A stretch of 64,000 nt of DNA from contig NC_054699.1 of assembly GCF_016097555.1 (NCBI RefSeq), forward strand, positions 2,958,293-3,022,292. The letters are read 5' to 3'. Position 1 is the stretch's first letter. Each line of letters starts with the position of its first letter. Below are positions 22,536 to 33,473 of the stretch, piece after piece. The stretch comes from Gigantopelta aegis (taxonomy: Eukaryota; Mollusca; Gastropoda; Neomphalida; Peltospiridae). The position numbers and the translations under genes were made by a program. The notes beneath the pieces were generated by a model. The model ran no database searches. It saw only the letters and a list, made by a program, of their open reading frames with translations, and was not told where the DNA came from.

Positions 22536-23038
22536 TACTAAACAATCTTTCCTAAAATTATAAAAATGTATCCCCTAATTACCAAGATTTTAGGGTATGT
22601 AATTTTCTGGCAGAAACCCTGTCAAAGACACATTTCTACAAAATTATTCAAGTACCTGGTGTATGCTTCTGTGAAAAAAAATAGTCTGACTACATGTGAA
22701 ACACCTTGAAGTCTCACCGGTCACTCCTAGTCACACAGGCCAACAATACAGCGATATTATTCCTCTCAAACAGCATGCATGAGGCCTGACAGACAGTGGA
22801 GTTTAGCAACCCACTAAACATGTCTAGCACACTGTGATCAAGTCTTTACCCCGAGTGAGGAATGTCTAATCCCAGTAACACAGAGCTCTCAAGTGGAACC
22901 AGCCAGCTCGGTAGTAGTCGCGTGATAATTAGCTAATCACTGACTTACGCTAACTTTCTCTTTGCACTGGGAAACGGACAGTGAACCCAGCTTTGAGAGT
23001 GGTCAGGTTAAAGAGTTTTACAGTATATATTGTAATGT
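22536..23038. other. Non-coding stretch
   Basis: No gene recognised; somewhat more GC-rich around 22700-22920. Confidence 0.4.
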
Positions 23039-23041
23039 AGT

Positions 23042-23345
23042 CTTATCGGCTAAGAGTAATCGCTTGATGCATGGTCAGTCTGGGACCAATCCCTGTCGGT
23101 GGGCCTATTGGGCTATTCCTTGTTCCAACCAGTGCACCACAAATGGCATATAAACGGCTGTGGTATGTGCTATCTTGTTTGTAAACCAGTGTAAAATAAA
23201 AGATCCTCTGCTACTAATGGAAAAATGTAGCAGGTTTCATATCTAAGACTATATATGTCAAAATTACCAAATGTTTGACATCCATTAGCCGATGATAAAT
23301 AAATGAATGTGCTCTAGTGGTGTCATTAGGCAAAACAAACTTCAA
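23042..23345 (+). mobile_element. SINE, tail type B, near full length
   Basis: Forward copy from a head with GCTTGATGCATGGTCAGTCTG through TGGTATGTGCTATCTTGTTTG and ATGTTTGACATCCATTAGCC to the tail end GTGGTGTCATTAGGCAAAAC. Confidence 0.85.
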
Positions 23346-23596
23346 CTTTGCAGTGTAGTCTTATCAGCTAAAAGCAGCCATATCTATTGTGCAGTTACGT
23401 GTATCGGTTTTAACAAGCCACTTTGTAAATGTAACCCAACCGAACCAGCTAATAACAACCTCAGTGGTTTATTGGGTAATCTATCAGACTAGTAGATATA
23501 CTGATGGAAAGATATAATGGTACACCTGATATCAAAGACAAAATTCACTTTACTATACTACTACAACTATAACTACTAGAGTACAAAGTAAAATAG

Positions 23597-23910
23597 TTTG
23601 TTTTGTTTAAATTACAACACAACTAAAGCACATTGATTCATTAATCAGTGGCTATTGGATGTTAAATATTTGGTAATTTTGACATATAGTCATAGAGAAG
23701 AAACCTACTACATTTTCCCATTAGTAGCTAGGGATCTTTTATATGCACCACCCCACAGATATGACAGCACATATGATGGCTTTTGATACACCAGGCATGG
23801 TGCACTGGCTGGAACAAGAAATAGCTCAGTGGGACCACCGACGGGGATCAATCCTAGACCGACCGCATATCAAGCGAGCGCTTTACCACTGCACTACATC
23901 CTATCAGTAT
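23597..23910 (-). mobile_element. SINE, tail type B, full length
   Basis: Reverse copy from AGTTTGTTTTGTTTAAATTACA to the complete head GACCGCATATCAAGCGAGCG-CTTTACCACTGCACTACATCC. Confidence 0.9.
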
Positions 23911-24160
23911 TGATATTGAATTTGAGGATTTCTTTTGAGGATTCCACTGGAATTGTAAACATTATGTAACAGATATTTTAGAATTCCATCACATAATTTT
24001 ACGCTTACGATTCAAAATCTGCGAATTAGTGGAAGCGCCAAATCCTACTACTGTACATTCACAGCCTCCGATGTAATGTGGGACTGAATAGAATTACTGT
24101 AAAACAACAGACAGTTTCCTGATATTGTGGATGGCAGTTTTTGTTGCAGTAAAAAAAAGT
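23911..24160. other. Non-coding stretch
   Basis: Nothing recognised. Confidence 0.4.
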
Positions 24161-24161
24161 T

Positions 24162-24430
24162 TGTTTTGTTTAATGACACCACTCGAGGACATTGATTTAT
24201 TAATCATCAGCTGTTAGATGTGAAAAATTAGTTTTGACACGTAGTCACCAGAAGAAACCTGCTACATTTTTCCTAATGCAGCAAGGGATCTTTTATGTGC
24301 ACGTCCCCACATCCAGGATAGCACATACCATAGTCTTTTAATACACCAGTTGAGGGACATTGGTTGGGATGGGAAAAAACACCCACTGGCTCCACCAAGA
24401 TGGTTTTATCCTATGATCTGAACACCTTAG
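24162..24430 (-). mobile_element. SINE, tail type B
   Basis: Reverse copy from AGTTTGTTTTGTTTAATGACACC to CACCCACTGGCTCCACCAAG; the head differs from the common one and resembles that at 8030-8150. Confidence 0.8.
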
Positions 24431-24504
24431 ATGAGTTCACTACTGACAGAGATAAATCACCGATTATAAAGTCACTTTCTTTTCCAGACATGAATATATA
24501 TATA

Positions 24505-26004
24505 TACTCTTCAAAAGAAGAAACGCAAAACCACATTGTCGTAACATTTGGAGAATTGATTTAATTATTGAATGGTGAGTCCGATAATTACCAAATGTTG
24601 CAGGATTGTTCACAATTCACTCTAGTCCATTGTGAGTAAGTGATAGGACACACCACCAAGGTCACGGTCATCTGGAGTCAATACCGGGTGTGGCCTCCGC
24701 GTGTGTTGACAACTGCCTGGCACCGCCTGCCCATTGAAGCAACCAGAGTACGGATGACGTCCCGGGGGATGGTGGCCCACTCGGCCTGCAAGGCTGCTGC
24801 CAGCTCGGGCAGGGTCTGGGGCTGTGGTTGTCGCTGTCGGAGGCGTCGGTCCAACTCGTCCCATAGATTCTCAATTGGGTTTAAATCCGGTGATGTCGAT
24901 GGCCAAGGAAGGACATTAATGTTGTTGTTCTGTAGGAAAGCCGTTGTGAGACGTGCTGTGTGAGGCCTGGCGTTGTCATGTTGGAACACTGCGTTGGCGT
25001 TGGCCATAACTGGAACGATGTGTGGCCGGAGGATCTGGTCAATGTAGCCCTGTGCATTCAGGTTGCCCTGCACGTGGACCAGGTCAGTTCTGCCAGTGTG
25101 TGAGATGGCTGCCCACACCATGACACTACCCCCGCCGAATCTGTCCCCACTTCCTGCACGCAGTTTGCCGCATAACGTTCACCACGACGCCTATACACGC
25201 GACATCTTCCATCATGACGTCGGAGCAGAAATCGGGACTCGTCACTGAACCACACCTGTCTCCATCGCAGTTGAGGCCATTGTCGATGAATCTGGCACCA
25301 CTGCAGTCGGAGTCGACGGTGTTGTGGTGTTAAGATGACACCTCGAACTGGACGTCTGGCACGAATTCCTACCTCACGTAGGCGGTTCCGTACGGTCTGG
25401 TCGGATATCCTGCGCAAACCTGGTATTGCTGCGGCTGTGGAGGTGGCAGTAGTCAATCGTTCCCGAAGGTGGCGTACCCGGATATAGCGGTCCTGCCCGG
25501 GGGTAGTAAGCCGTGGTCGACCGGATCTAGGGAGGTCACGTGTTGATCCATGTTGCTGGTAACGGTCCCACAGTCTGGAGATGGTGCTTGGGGACACATG
25601 GAATGCCCTGGCAACGGCCGTTCTGGATTCGCCTGCGTCTAGTCGGCCGATGGCATTGTTTCTCTGCGGTTCACTGAGACGTGGCATGTCCTGGATTGTC
25701 AACTGTCGGCCAGATACAGAGGCCAGGCAAGCGAACACCCTGCACTTTTATACTGTCGGTGTTCATGTTGCACGTGCAGACAACGCACGTGCAGTGGTGA
25801 CATGGTTTGCACGTGGCTGCGTTTTTGCGAATATTCACATTTTGGAACTTTATTGTACAGTAGCTGCGTTTTATCGAATGTAACCGTGGGAATGTGTTTG
25901 GGACATGCAATGACCTTATATTCACAAAGCATGAACCGGTAGGAAACATAAAATCGGAGTTATAACCCATTTGTACCCTTTTGCGTTTCTTTTTTTGAAG
26001 AGTA
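24505..26004 (-). mobile_element. Tc1-type DNA transposon, complete ends
   Basis: Terminal inverted repeats of ~27 bp begin TACTCTTCAAAAGAAGAAAC at the left; the right end read inward is TACTCTTCAAAAAAAGAAAC. Both are flanked by TA, the mariner/Tc1 target duplication. The 1500-bp length is typical. One transposase gene lies on the minus strand (25687-24678). It is inserted next to a SINE in a TA-rich stretch. Confidence 0.92.
24678..25687 (-). pseudogene. Tc1 transposase, one frameshift
   Basis: Cut-and-paste transposase that would bind the element's inverted repeats and move it into TA sites. The likely start is MPRLSEPQRNNAIGRLDAG at 25687. An N-terminal helix-turn-helix region follows (TAVARAFHVSPSTISRLWDR), with a GRPRLT AT-hook-like motif between the paired DNA-binding halves. 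The DDE catalytic domain has WFSDESRF, FQHDNARPHTA and DLNPIENLWDELDRR. There are 34 residues between the second Asp and the Glu (DD34E), which marks Tc1 rather than mariner (DD34D). The frame changes once, around 25121-25160, between ANCVQEV and MVWAAISHTGRT; otherwise the ~336 codons are open and in the usual size range. High GC and uninterrupted codons suggest recent arrival. Confidence 0.9.
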
Positions 26005-29000
26005 TATAGTCAAACCTGCTCGAGCAGACACACCTACATGTATGTTAGGAAAGTAAAGGTGTACCGGTAACAGCAGCAACAGGTACAGGTGACTAACTTT
26101 AGGCAACCGAGAGGTACAAAATAAAAAGTAGCACATAGACAGAACACTCAGTGCACTGGTTTTGAACTGCCCCACCCACTCACGCAACAACTGGTACATC
26201 AAAGGCCATGGTATAAAAATACATTGTAAAAATACGCATTGTGTATAAAGATAGATAAAACTAAGGAAACAACGTACAGGGCTCCAAATGGCAGGCTATG
26301 AAAAGCAGTTAATTGTTTTTAGACCTAGCAGGAGAGATAAAAATTCACACATAAAAATATGATTTACACATGTCGTGGTACACCAACCTTAGGGAAAATA
26401 TTTTAATAATACAGGAATATTTAAGTCCTGTTGATAGCTTCTATTTTGTTGCCATTTCTTCGGCTGAGGTATCTGTAAATCAAATCAGTTTGCCTTTGAC
26501 CTCTGTCCATACAAGGTGACTGGTGCTGCTTTGTCCACATGTGAGCATGTGTACAAAATCTGGTTGACCCTGACCTACCTGGAGCATCTTTACTATAAAT
26601 GTACATTATCCAGTTTCTGAGAAACACAGGTGTACACACACACACCATGGGGTGAAGTGACCCAAGTGTAATCCTGTTTACCTGTTAGTCTTTAAGTCAA
26701 GTTACACACACACAATACATGTATTCTAGTTTAAATGTGTTGATACCCAAGGTATTCTAGTTAAAATATGTTGCTTCCCGAGGTATATACTACGACAAAA
26801 ATGTTCAGCATAGATTTGCCATACAATTGTAAAACACTAAACATAGACCCAGTGATTTTCCGTTTTAAAAAAAAAAACTATTTTCCGTTTCATGTTTTTG
26901 TAAATTCTGTTTCATTTCCGTTTCAGAATACAACGTGTAGGCCTAATTAACAATTTAAATAACACAAGCTGTGACAAATTAACATAACAGGCAGACAACG
27001 CTGTTTACTGTTTACTTTTTCATAATTCTTGACAAAGTATTAAATTTTTAAGTTTTAAAAGATAAAAAAAAATTAAAAGTACCTTTTGTTAAATATATCA
27101 TAAAAAAAACAAAAACATTGCGTCTGTTTTATTTACTTTGTACGAAACCAAAACAAGGGTCCGAAAATTGACTGGTGTCGCTATTTGTTGCTAAATCAAA
27201 GTAGGCTTTCATATTAGTAGTGAAAAATCGGAGCAAAGGTTACAGTTATAACAACTATATAAAGCATATTTGTCCAACAATTGAGTGCACTGTTTTATTT
27301 AACTGGGCTTAGTGTTAACAAAACGTAAAAATCAGTTTTCCATGACAAACGTTAGCGACAAACCGCTGACTGAACTTACTCCTGAAAAAAAAAAAAAAAA
27401 ACCCCAAACCTGTCCCGTCTGCGCAGGTGTAACAGACTAAGCAGTGAGCCAGTCCCAAGTTCAGCCAGCAAACATTTCGCTAACGTTCGTGAAGTATTTA
27501 GTTCCCAACGTGGCCATTTGGTTTATGTTTTTCCACTCGGTCTGGCTGAATGTAGCACCGGTAAATACGACACTACGCGTTTGCCAATAGTACTGCACAC
27601 GGGCCAATCATCAGTTTTACAGTGTGTGGCAATAGTAAAATGGTATTAATTTTTTTAACTTCGCGGAAAATCGTAATTCCGTTTCACAATAGGAATTCCG
27701 TCCATTTTCCGCGACAGTACATATCAATTTTTCATTAACTAGAAATATCGCTAATCGAGATTTTAAAAACAAAACCTTCCCTGCTTTCATGTTTAAAGTA
27801 AGCTACATTCAATGATGTGATGGTTAAAAGCATTTCATTTTGTGTTGAAACTCTCGTTATTTATACTGACAAATAATCCAGTGTGATTTCTCTTTGAAAG
27901 TCACAAGTTTTCTTTTATTTAAAAACATGTACATTGCAAAACTTCTTTGTCTTAGTATACACATACACATAGGACTTTTGTGATCATAAATTAATATCAC
28001 CACCTACCCTGTATACATGTGTTTAGTTTTGTCATGTCAAACAAACATGTCATTTAAAATAATAATTATGTTAGATTTTTTGCACTAAAATAAATTACAT
28101 AAAATTAAGCTGAATTGAAAGCATATATTATAATTCATGTAAAATTTTATTAATAAATAATTTTTAAATATGACCATGACCGTGTATACGTGATTGACAC
28201 CCCAAACTGTGTGCATAAAATCAAATATAGTCCAATCAGTTAACATGTAAAATAAAAAACCTGAATGTAAAACAAATCCATTCTAGTAAACAAGACCATT
28301 AAATGAACAAGAAAAGGGTTATGCTAAAAACTCTGTTAAATATATGTGTATATATAAACACACATATCATCGGGGGGAGGAATACCTTTTTGGCGAATGT
28401 GCGGTTCAACCTTTTTTTTTAGTTTTTAAGGCCATTATATTAAAAAGAAAACTATATTCAGTTTTCCGTAGGTGCCTTTCAGACACCGCACTGATCCCAC
28501 AAATTTCTTTGTCAGGACCGTACAAATTGTAACCATGAAAAGAAAGGAACTGACCTTTGTGATCAGTCGTCCAATCGAATATGCAAAGGCTAGTTATCAT
28601 CAATATATCCATCAAGTAAGTACATTGTTCAAGCCCAATGGCCAGTTACATACATACATGTATACTACATGTATACATACATGTTTCTGAAATGTGTTCA
28701 GTTTGGTTCAGTATTCTTGCTAGGTGACAATTAAAGGGGGCTGTGTGAACCAACCACACTCTCATTAACCCACATGTACATGTCTGTTCTAGTTCTACAT
28801 TCGGGAAGTTTCCCCAATATATTCGACTGTTACTCTTTCTTTCATTATCTTGACAGTGCTGCATTAAAAAAGGGTGACAGACATTCTGTTCTCCGTAAAT
28901 CATATGATCAGCTTGTCATTTTTTTGTTAATGATCATAGTGATTTTCCATATAAAATAATGCTTTCATTTTAAATAAAGTGTTTCCTAAGATGATTTTAC

Positions 29001-30188
29001 GATGATCATTTTTACTTGATAAATTTAAACTTTAGTGACTTGCTGAAACTGGCTGTATTGATGATGGCTTGATTTTAGTTTTAATTCAGCAAAACTGATC
29101 ATGCAGTGGATGTTACCCAAGGTTGCACTTAAGATTGGTGAGGTTTATTGACATATTTTGCAAATGCTTCTTGAATTTACTGACTGTACCTTTGGTTCTT
29201 TTAAACACACTGTTAAATACATGTTTTTTCTGGTGAACTGGCATGTTTTCTTCCTATATTTAAAGTAGCCCTCTGCCTGTAAAAATATAGTAATTCCACG
29301 ATTTTCAAGCTTGGAAAATAACATTTGCAAATTACACAACTTCCCAGGAATTCCATGACTTGTAAGAACCTTTGATGAATCTCAATATTGTTGGAGGTTT
29401 CAAACAAGGATGGCAAACCTTTAAAACATACACCGATCAAACAACAAATCTGAAACAAAATGCATGTGCAGTCTTCACTATGAACAAAATCATACGAGTT
29501 TCAAATGAAATCCATTAAAACTTCGATTAAAAGGTGATCAATTTGTAGCCGGACGGTGAGAGATCGCTTCACAATTCTAATCTAAACCACTATTAAACAG
29601 TAGTTGCTGATCAATTATCAATTGACTAAAAATATTGCTAATAAAGATTTTCAAAACAAAATGTTCCTTGCTCGAGTATTTTGCCATTCAAAAGCCAGAC
29701 GGAGAATTGGACAGTTATGATCGCTCACTCAAACAACTCAATAGCAAAAACAGAATTGCTGCCTACCATATAGTAGGCAAAAATTTGTACTCTGATGCAC
29801 AAATAACCCCACGTAATAAATATGTTTAAAAATGTTGATTATTATAATTTATAGAATTCACCAATAACAAATACTTCACATGTATGAAGTACTGTAAAAT
29901 ACTTTATTTTCACGATTTGATGAAAATGAGTCAGTTTGCTAGGATTTATTTTCGCAAATCCCCATCCCTTCCCCCAATTAAAAAGACTAAGTACAGGCAC
30001 TGGTATCAATAATTTGGATGTTTATTGTTTACAAAATACTGTAAACTTACACAAGGTGCTTAGGCTACCGTATGCGCTTTTTCGTAATCCTCAAACTTGT
30101 TATAAAAAACGAACCCGAAAACAAAACGAAACTTGATGGCGCAATGCTAGATCAAGTTTGATTTAAACAATATTTATTACTGTCAAAA
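26005..30188. other. Long gene-free stretch
   Basis: About 4.2 kb without a supported gene. At 26160-26215 there is a weak forward SINE scrap (AACTGGTACATCAAAGGCCATGG). A-rich and T-rich runs are frequent. The only splice-like object is a short open frame around 28529-28617 followed by GTAAGT. It could be a 5' untranslated exon of the gene at 33474, but nothing supports the link. Confidence 0.4.
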
Positions 30189-30240
30189 TGTAGTAGTGTT
30201 TGGATAAAGTGCTCCTACTGGCAGTAGCTAGTGGGAATTT

Positions 30241-30312
30241 CCCTATTAGCTCAGTTGGTAGAGTGCTGGGTTCTCACACTGAGAGTCTGTGGTTCGAATC
30301 CCCTCAGTAGAG
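30241..30312 (+). ncRNA. tRNA-like Pol III unit in 5' LTR
   Basis: A box TTAGCTCAGTTGGTAGAG and B box GGTTCGAATCC have the spacing of a tRNA gene. The first seven bases CCCTATT pair at six positions with AGTAGAG at the 3' side, as in an acceptor stem. A T5 run (30318-30322) follows as a Pol III terminator. Because it is embedded in an LTR and repeated, I read it as an internal promoter/tRNA-derived module rather than a working tRNA gene. A genuine tRNA cannot be excluded; I could not settle an anticodon because the anticodon stem is irregular. Confidence 0.6.
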
Positions 30313-30512
30313 GTTGATTTTTCTGTTACATTTGGAGCCGACATAGGGACTGGGTGTGTTCTTAACACAAGAATACAATTATAACCCAGTCAGGACCCGT
30401 AACAGTTCACCTGCCCGTGGCCCACAGCTCTGGGACGTAGCTTCACTTGAGGGGGGAATATGTAGTAGTGTTTGGATAAAATGCTCCTACTGGCTGTAGC
30501 TAGTGGGAATTT

Positions 30513-30580
30513 CCCTATTAGCTCAGTTGGTAGAGCGCTGGACTCGCTGGAGTCTGTGGTTCGAATCCCCTCAGTGGAGG
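30513..30580 (+). ncRNA. tRNA-like Pol III unit in 3' LTR
   Basis: Second copy of the tRNA-like unit. A box TTAGCTCAGTTGGTAGAGC and B box GGTTCGAATCC are intact, an anticodon-arm-like hairpin GGACTCGCTGGAGTCT lies between them, and T5 (30585-30589) terminates it. It is four bases shorter than the copy in the 5' LTR. Confidence 0.6.
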
Positions 30581-30602
30581 TTGATTTTTCTGTTACAAAA
30601 AT

Positions 30603-32160
30603 ACTCATTCAGTAGTTTGCGATTGACCAACAGGTAGTGAATATGTGATATATTTTATCAACAAACTCGAAAATTTATCAATATTTAGAATGAAACAATA
30701 GGAATATTGAATTAGAGTGTGAATCTTTGTCTAACGTGTGGTGGGCAGCCATTCCTTGTTTTCGCCATACAGTTATCTCTGGAGGTAGTGAGCAACCAAA
30801 TGTCGGCATGAGTTCGACCCGTACAACCCCTTTCAATAGTTAAGGTTAGTCTTTAGAGCCTTGATATGGAGGGGTACGTGTCGAACTCTTTCCCAAATGT
30901 TGTCTACCTCTCAGAGTCAAACGGCAGAGTAGGCTAATCAATCAATTTGCAGCTCTCCTAAAACATTCCACTGTTCCAGGAGTGTGGAGGATATAGGGAG
31001 TGATCACTAGGCTGAAAAGGCTAAGACTACATGTGAAACAAACATCACAAAGTTTGAGGCATTATGCTAGAAATAATCTTATTCTAGGAAACATTTCCGT
31101 ATTTACTAAATAATTATTTTTACTTTTACTAGTTTTAGGGCCTCATTTTTTATTTTAAGAAAAAATCTAAACATTCAAATGATTTATTTAATAAACTTTC
31201 TAGATTTCATTAATTCGTTACACTTAGAAATGATTTAAAGCAAAAATCGAGTGACGAATGCAGGGAATGGTTACGACGTAGGCTATATGATTTAGTAAAT
31301 CGGAAATCGCAAACTCAAAAACAGTTGACCAGCCGGCACGGCGGCAGACTTTTCTTGAGCTTGATTACACTACAAAACCATTTTATATACTATACGATTT
31401 TCGATTTGGTGTGCTTAAACATGTTAGGTGTTAGATGCAAAAGCAAACAACTGGTTAAAAACCTTAAAATGTGTCCTATTAACTCACCAGACAGTTCAAC
31501 GATTGAAGCAAAACGTGTAAAGTTTTTTTTGTGTTTTCCCTCGCCACCGGAAGTAATCCAAGAATCTGCCAATCTTGTTTCCAAAACGAGGCTGTTGTTT
31601 GTTTATCGTAACTATGCTTATTTATCACTTTCCATTTCATACAGGACATATTTTATAATTCTCGTCACTTGTTCTTAGTTAAAACAATGACCAACGAGGT
31701 AACAGTATATTAGTTTCTAAAATAATTGGGTATTAATGCTATTTGACGACGCATGTGTGGAAATAAAATTTGAGCCGTCAACAGACTGACAACTTGATTA
31801 TTAGTTGATGAGCCTTAAGGTTATCAAAGCTGATTAATTTACCTGTGTAATATAAATTCTAAACTGCACAGGTATTAAGGTAAGAATACACTAGTTAACT
31901 ATGTATTATTAAAATTAGTATACATTTCGTAATATTGGATTTCTGTGTATAATGTCAAATGCACCGGTAGCCTAGTCTTGTAACCCCTCCCCCTTCCAAT
32001 CACACCTATTTGTTTTTCTCTCATTACCTTTTTTATTTGCCTGTCGCCTTATATCACGACTCACAGACCCCCATAAAATCCTGGCAAGTCCAATGGTAAA
32101 ATGTTCATGCTGATTCAATTAAAGAAATAGTTAATTATTTTAATTTTAAAATTAGGGAAA
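30603..32160. other. Gene-free stretch
   Basis: No supported gene. The 117-codon frame at 31325-31678 shows no domain. An ETS-like CCGGAAGT lies at 31548-31555; without a transcription start it carries little weight. Confidence 0.4.
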
Positions 32161-32171
32161 GACAGACATTT

Positions 32172-32465
32172 ATGTTTTATTTAACAACGCACTCATCACA
32201 TTTTATTTACGGTCATATGGTTAAGGACCACACAGATATTGAGAGAGCAAACCCACTACCGCCACTTCATGGGTTACTCGTTTCGATTAGCAGCAAGGAA
32301 TCTTTTATATGCACCATCCCACACAGGATAGCACATACCACAGCCTTTGATATACCAGTCGTGGTGCACTGGCTGGAACAAGAAATAGCCCAATGGGCCC
32401 ACCGACGGGGATCGATCCCACACCGACCGTGCATCGAGCGCCTTACCACTGGGCTACATCCCTTT
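32172..32465 (-). mobile_element. SINE, tail type A, full length
   Basis: Reverse copy from ATGTTTTATTTAACAACGCAC through ATGGTTAAGGACCACACAG, GTGGTGCACTGGCTGGAAC and GACGGGGATCGATCCCAC to CGCCTTACCACTGGGCTACATCCC. Confidence 0.92.
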
Positions 32466-32689
32466 AAAAGTAGGGTTGCACACAACCAGGTAACCTCCGA
32501 TTCAGACTATGGCCGAATTTACAAAGCCTGTTTTAGACTTACATGCATGTAACTACATACATTTACAATTCAACTTATTTTAAATTTTTTCCTTATATCC
32601 AATTAAGGTTCAAACATGCTGTCCTGGGCACACACCTCAGCTATCTGGGCTGGCTGACCAGGATAGTGGATTAGTTGTTAATTGTTTGT

Positions 32690-32830
32690 GGTTACTGAGA
32701 GAGACAGGGTGTAGTGGCCTTACACCTACCACTGAGTCGTTAAAACTCACTCTGGGTGGGAGCCGGTACCAGGCTGCGAACCCAGTACCTACCAGCTTAA
32801 CCATGACGCCACCAAAGCCTGTACATTTAC
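32690..32830 (-). mobile_element. Second tRNA-derived SINE head, decayed
   Basis: Reverse sequence with CACTGAGTCGTTAAAACTCAC and GCGAACCCAGTACCTACCAGC resembles the forward head at 35805-35960 (TACTGGTTTCGAATCCCAG, GAGTGAGTGCTC). The B-box-like GGTTCGCAGCC is weak. Confidence 0.45.
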
Positions 32831-33142
32831 AATGTTTAAACACATGCATTTAAGAAAAACAGGCTTTGTAAATTCGGTTCAGTATGTTTTAATCACATTG
32901 GTATTGAAAGAGGGGAGAGGTAGGGGAGGTGATGTACCCCATGTCAGAAATATTGATGGGTTCAGTGATACATTTTCATAGCCAGTGTTTTATATTGTGT
33001 GGTTTGAGGACAACATTTAAACAAGCATCCTTTGGACTTTACATGTTCCTAGATGAGTCTTCTCACTTGAGAGTTATTTCTACCCTTCAAAGAGGTCGCA
33101 ATTAATTTCAATTGATGCCATTTCATCTATATCATGTTCAGG
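32831..33142. other. Non-coding stretch
   Basis: Nothing recognised. Confidence 0.4.
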
Positions 33143-33144
33143 GT

Positions 33145-33436
33145 GGGATATAGCTCAGTGGTAAAGCAGTCACTTGATGCACGGTTGATCAGAGATAGAT
33201 GCATTTGGCTTTTTCTCGTTACAGCCAGTGCATCATGACTGTATATGTGGCTGTGGTATGTGCTGTCCTGTCTATGGGATGGTGAATAGTAAAGATCGCT
33301 TGCTACTGATGTAAAAATGTAGTGGGTTTCTTCTCTAAGACTATAATATATCAAAAGTGCCATGTTTGACATCCAATAGCCGATGATTAATACATCAATG
33401 TGCTCTAGTTTTGTTGTTAAACAAAACAAACTTTTA
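33145..33436 (+). mobile_element. SINE, tail type B, full length
   Basis: Forward copy with a well-kept A-box region (GGATATAGCTCAGTGGTAAAG), GGTATGTGCTGTCCTGTC, GTTTGACATCCAATAGCCG and the tail GTTGTTAAACAAAACAAAC. It ends about 33 bp before the splice acceptor of repeat protein 2. Confidence 0.9.
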
Positions 33437-33444
33437 ATCTATAT

Positions 33445-33469
33445 CATATTCTTTTCTTTTTTCCCCCAG
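33445..33469 (+). other. 3' splice site before repeat protein 2
   Basis: The run TTCTTTTCTTTTTTCCCCCAG ends four bases before the ATG. It is a strong polypyrimidine tract and AG. Reading AAC TAT GGT in the other frame meets a stop at once, so the upstream exon is most likely untranslated. I could not locate it. Confidence 0.75.
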
Positions 33470-33473
33470 AACT

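Larger units (their letters stand above)
30189..30597 (+). mobile_element. TRIM-like LTR miniature element with tRNA units in its LTRs
   Basis: Two near-identical direct repeats of ~140 bp (30189-30330 and 30461-30597) start TGTAGTAGTG and end TGTTACA, the TG...CA form of LTRs. Between them lie 130 bp. These start with TTTGGAGCCGACATAGGG, placed like a tRNA primer-binding site, and end with GAGGGGGGAATA, placed like a polypurine tract. AAAA flanks both sides and may be a short target duplication. There is no coding capacity, as in terminal-repeat retrotransposons in miniature. Each LTR contains a complete tRNA-like Pol III unit. It is old enough for the LTRs to differ at several positions, but its architecture looks whole. 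Confidence 0.72.

Noticed and set aside
28472-28690. Possible 5' exon (open frame ending at GTAAGT near 28617) for repeat protein 2
   Set aside because: The phase does not join to a coding frame at 33470 and there is no promoter or homology evidence; a non-coding exon remains possible.
30241-30580. Two free-standing tRNA genes
   Set aside because: Both lie at the same place inside near-identical TG...CA direct repeats flanking a PBS-like and a purine-tract-like site, and the anticodon arm is irregular; an LTR-borne module is the better reading, though not proven.
31325-31678. 117-codon plus-strand frame
   Set aside because: No domain, no splice context and AT-driven composition.
32172-32552. 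126-codon frame beginning FYLTTHSSHFIYGHMV, and similar frames at other SINEs
   Set aside because: Translation of the SINE; the same peptide recurs at every type-A copy.
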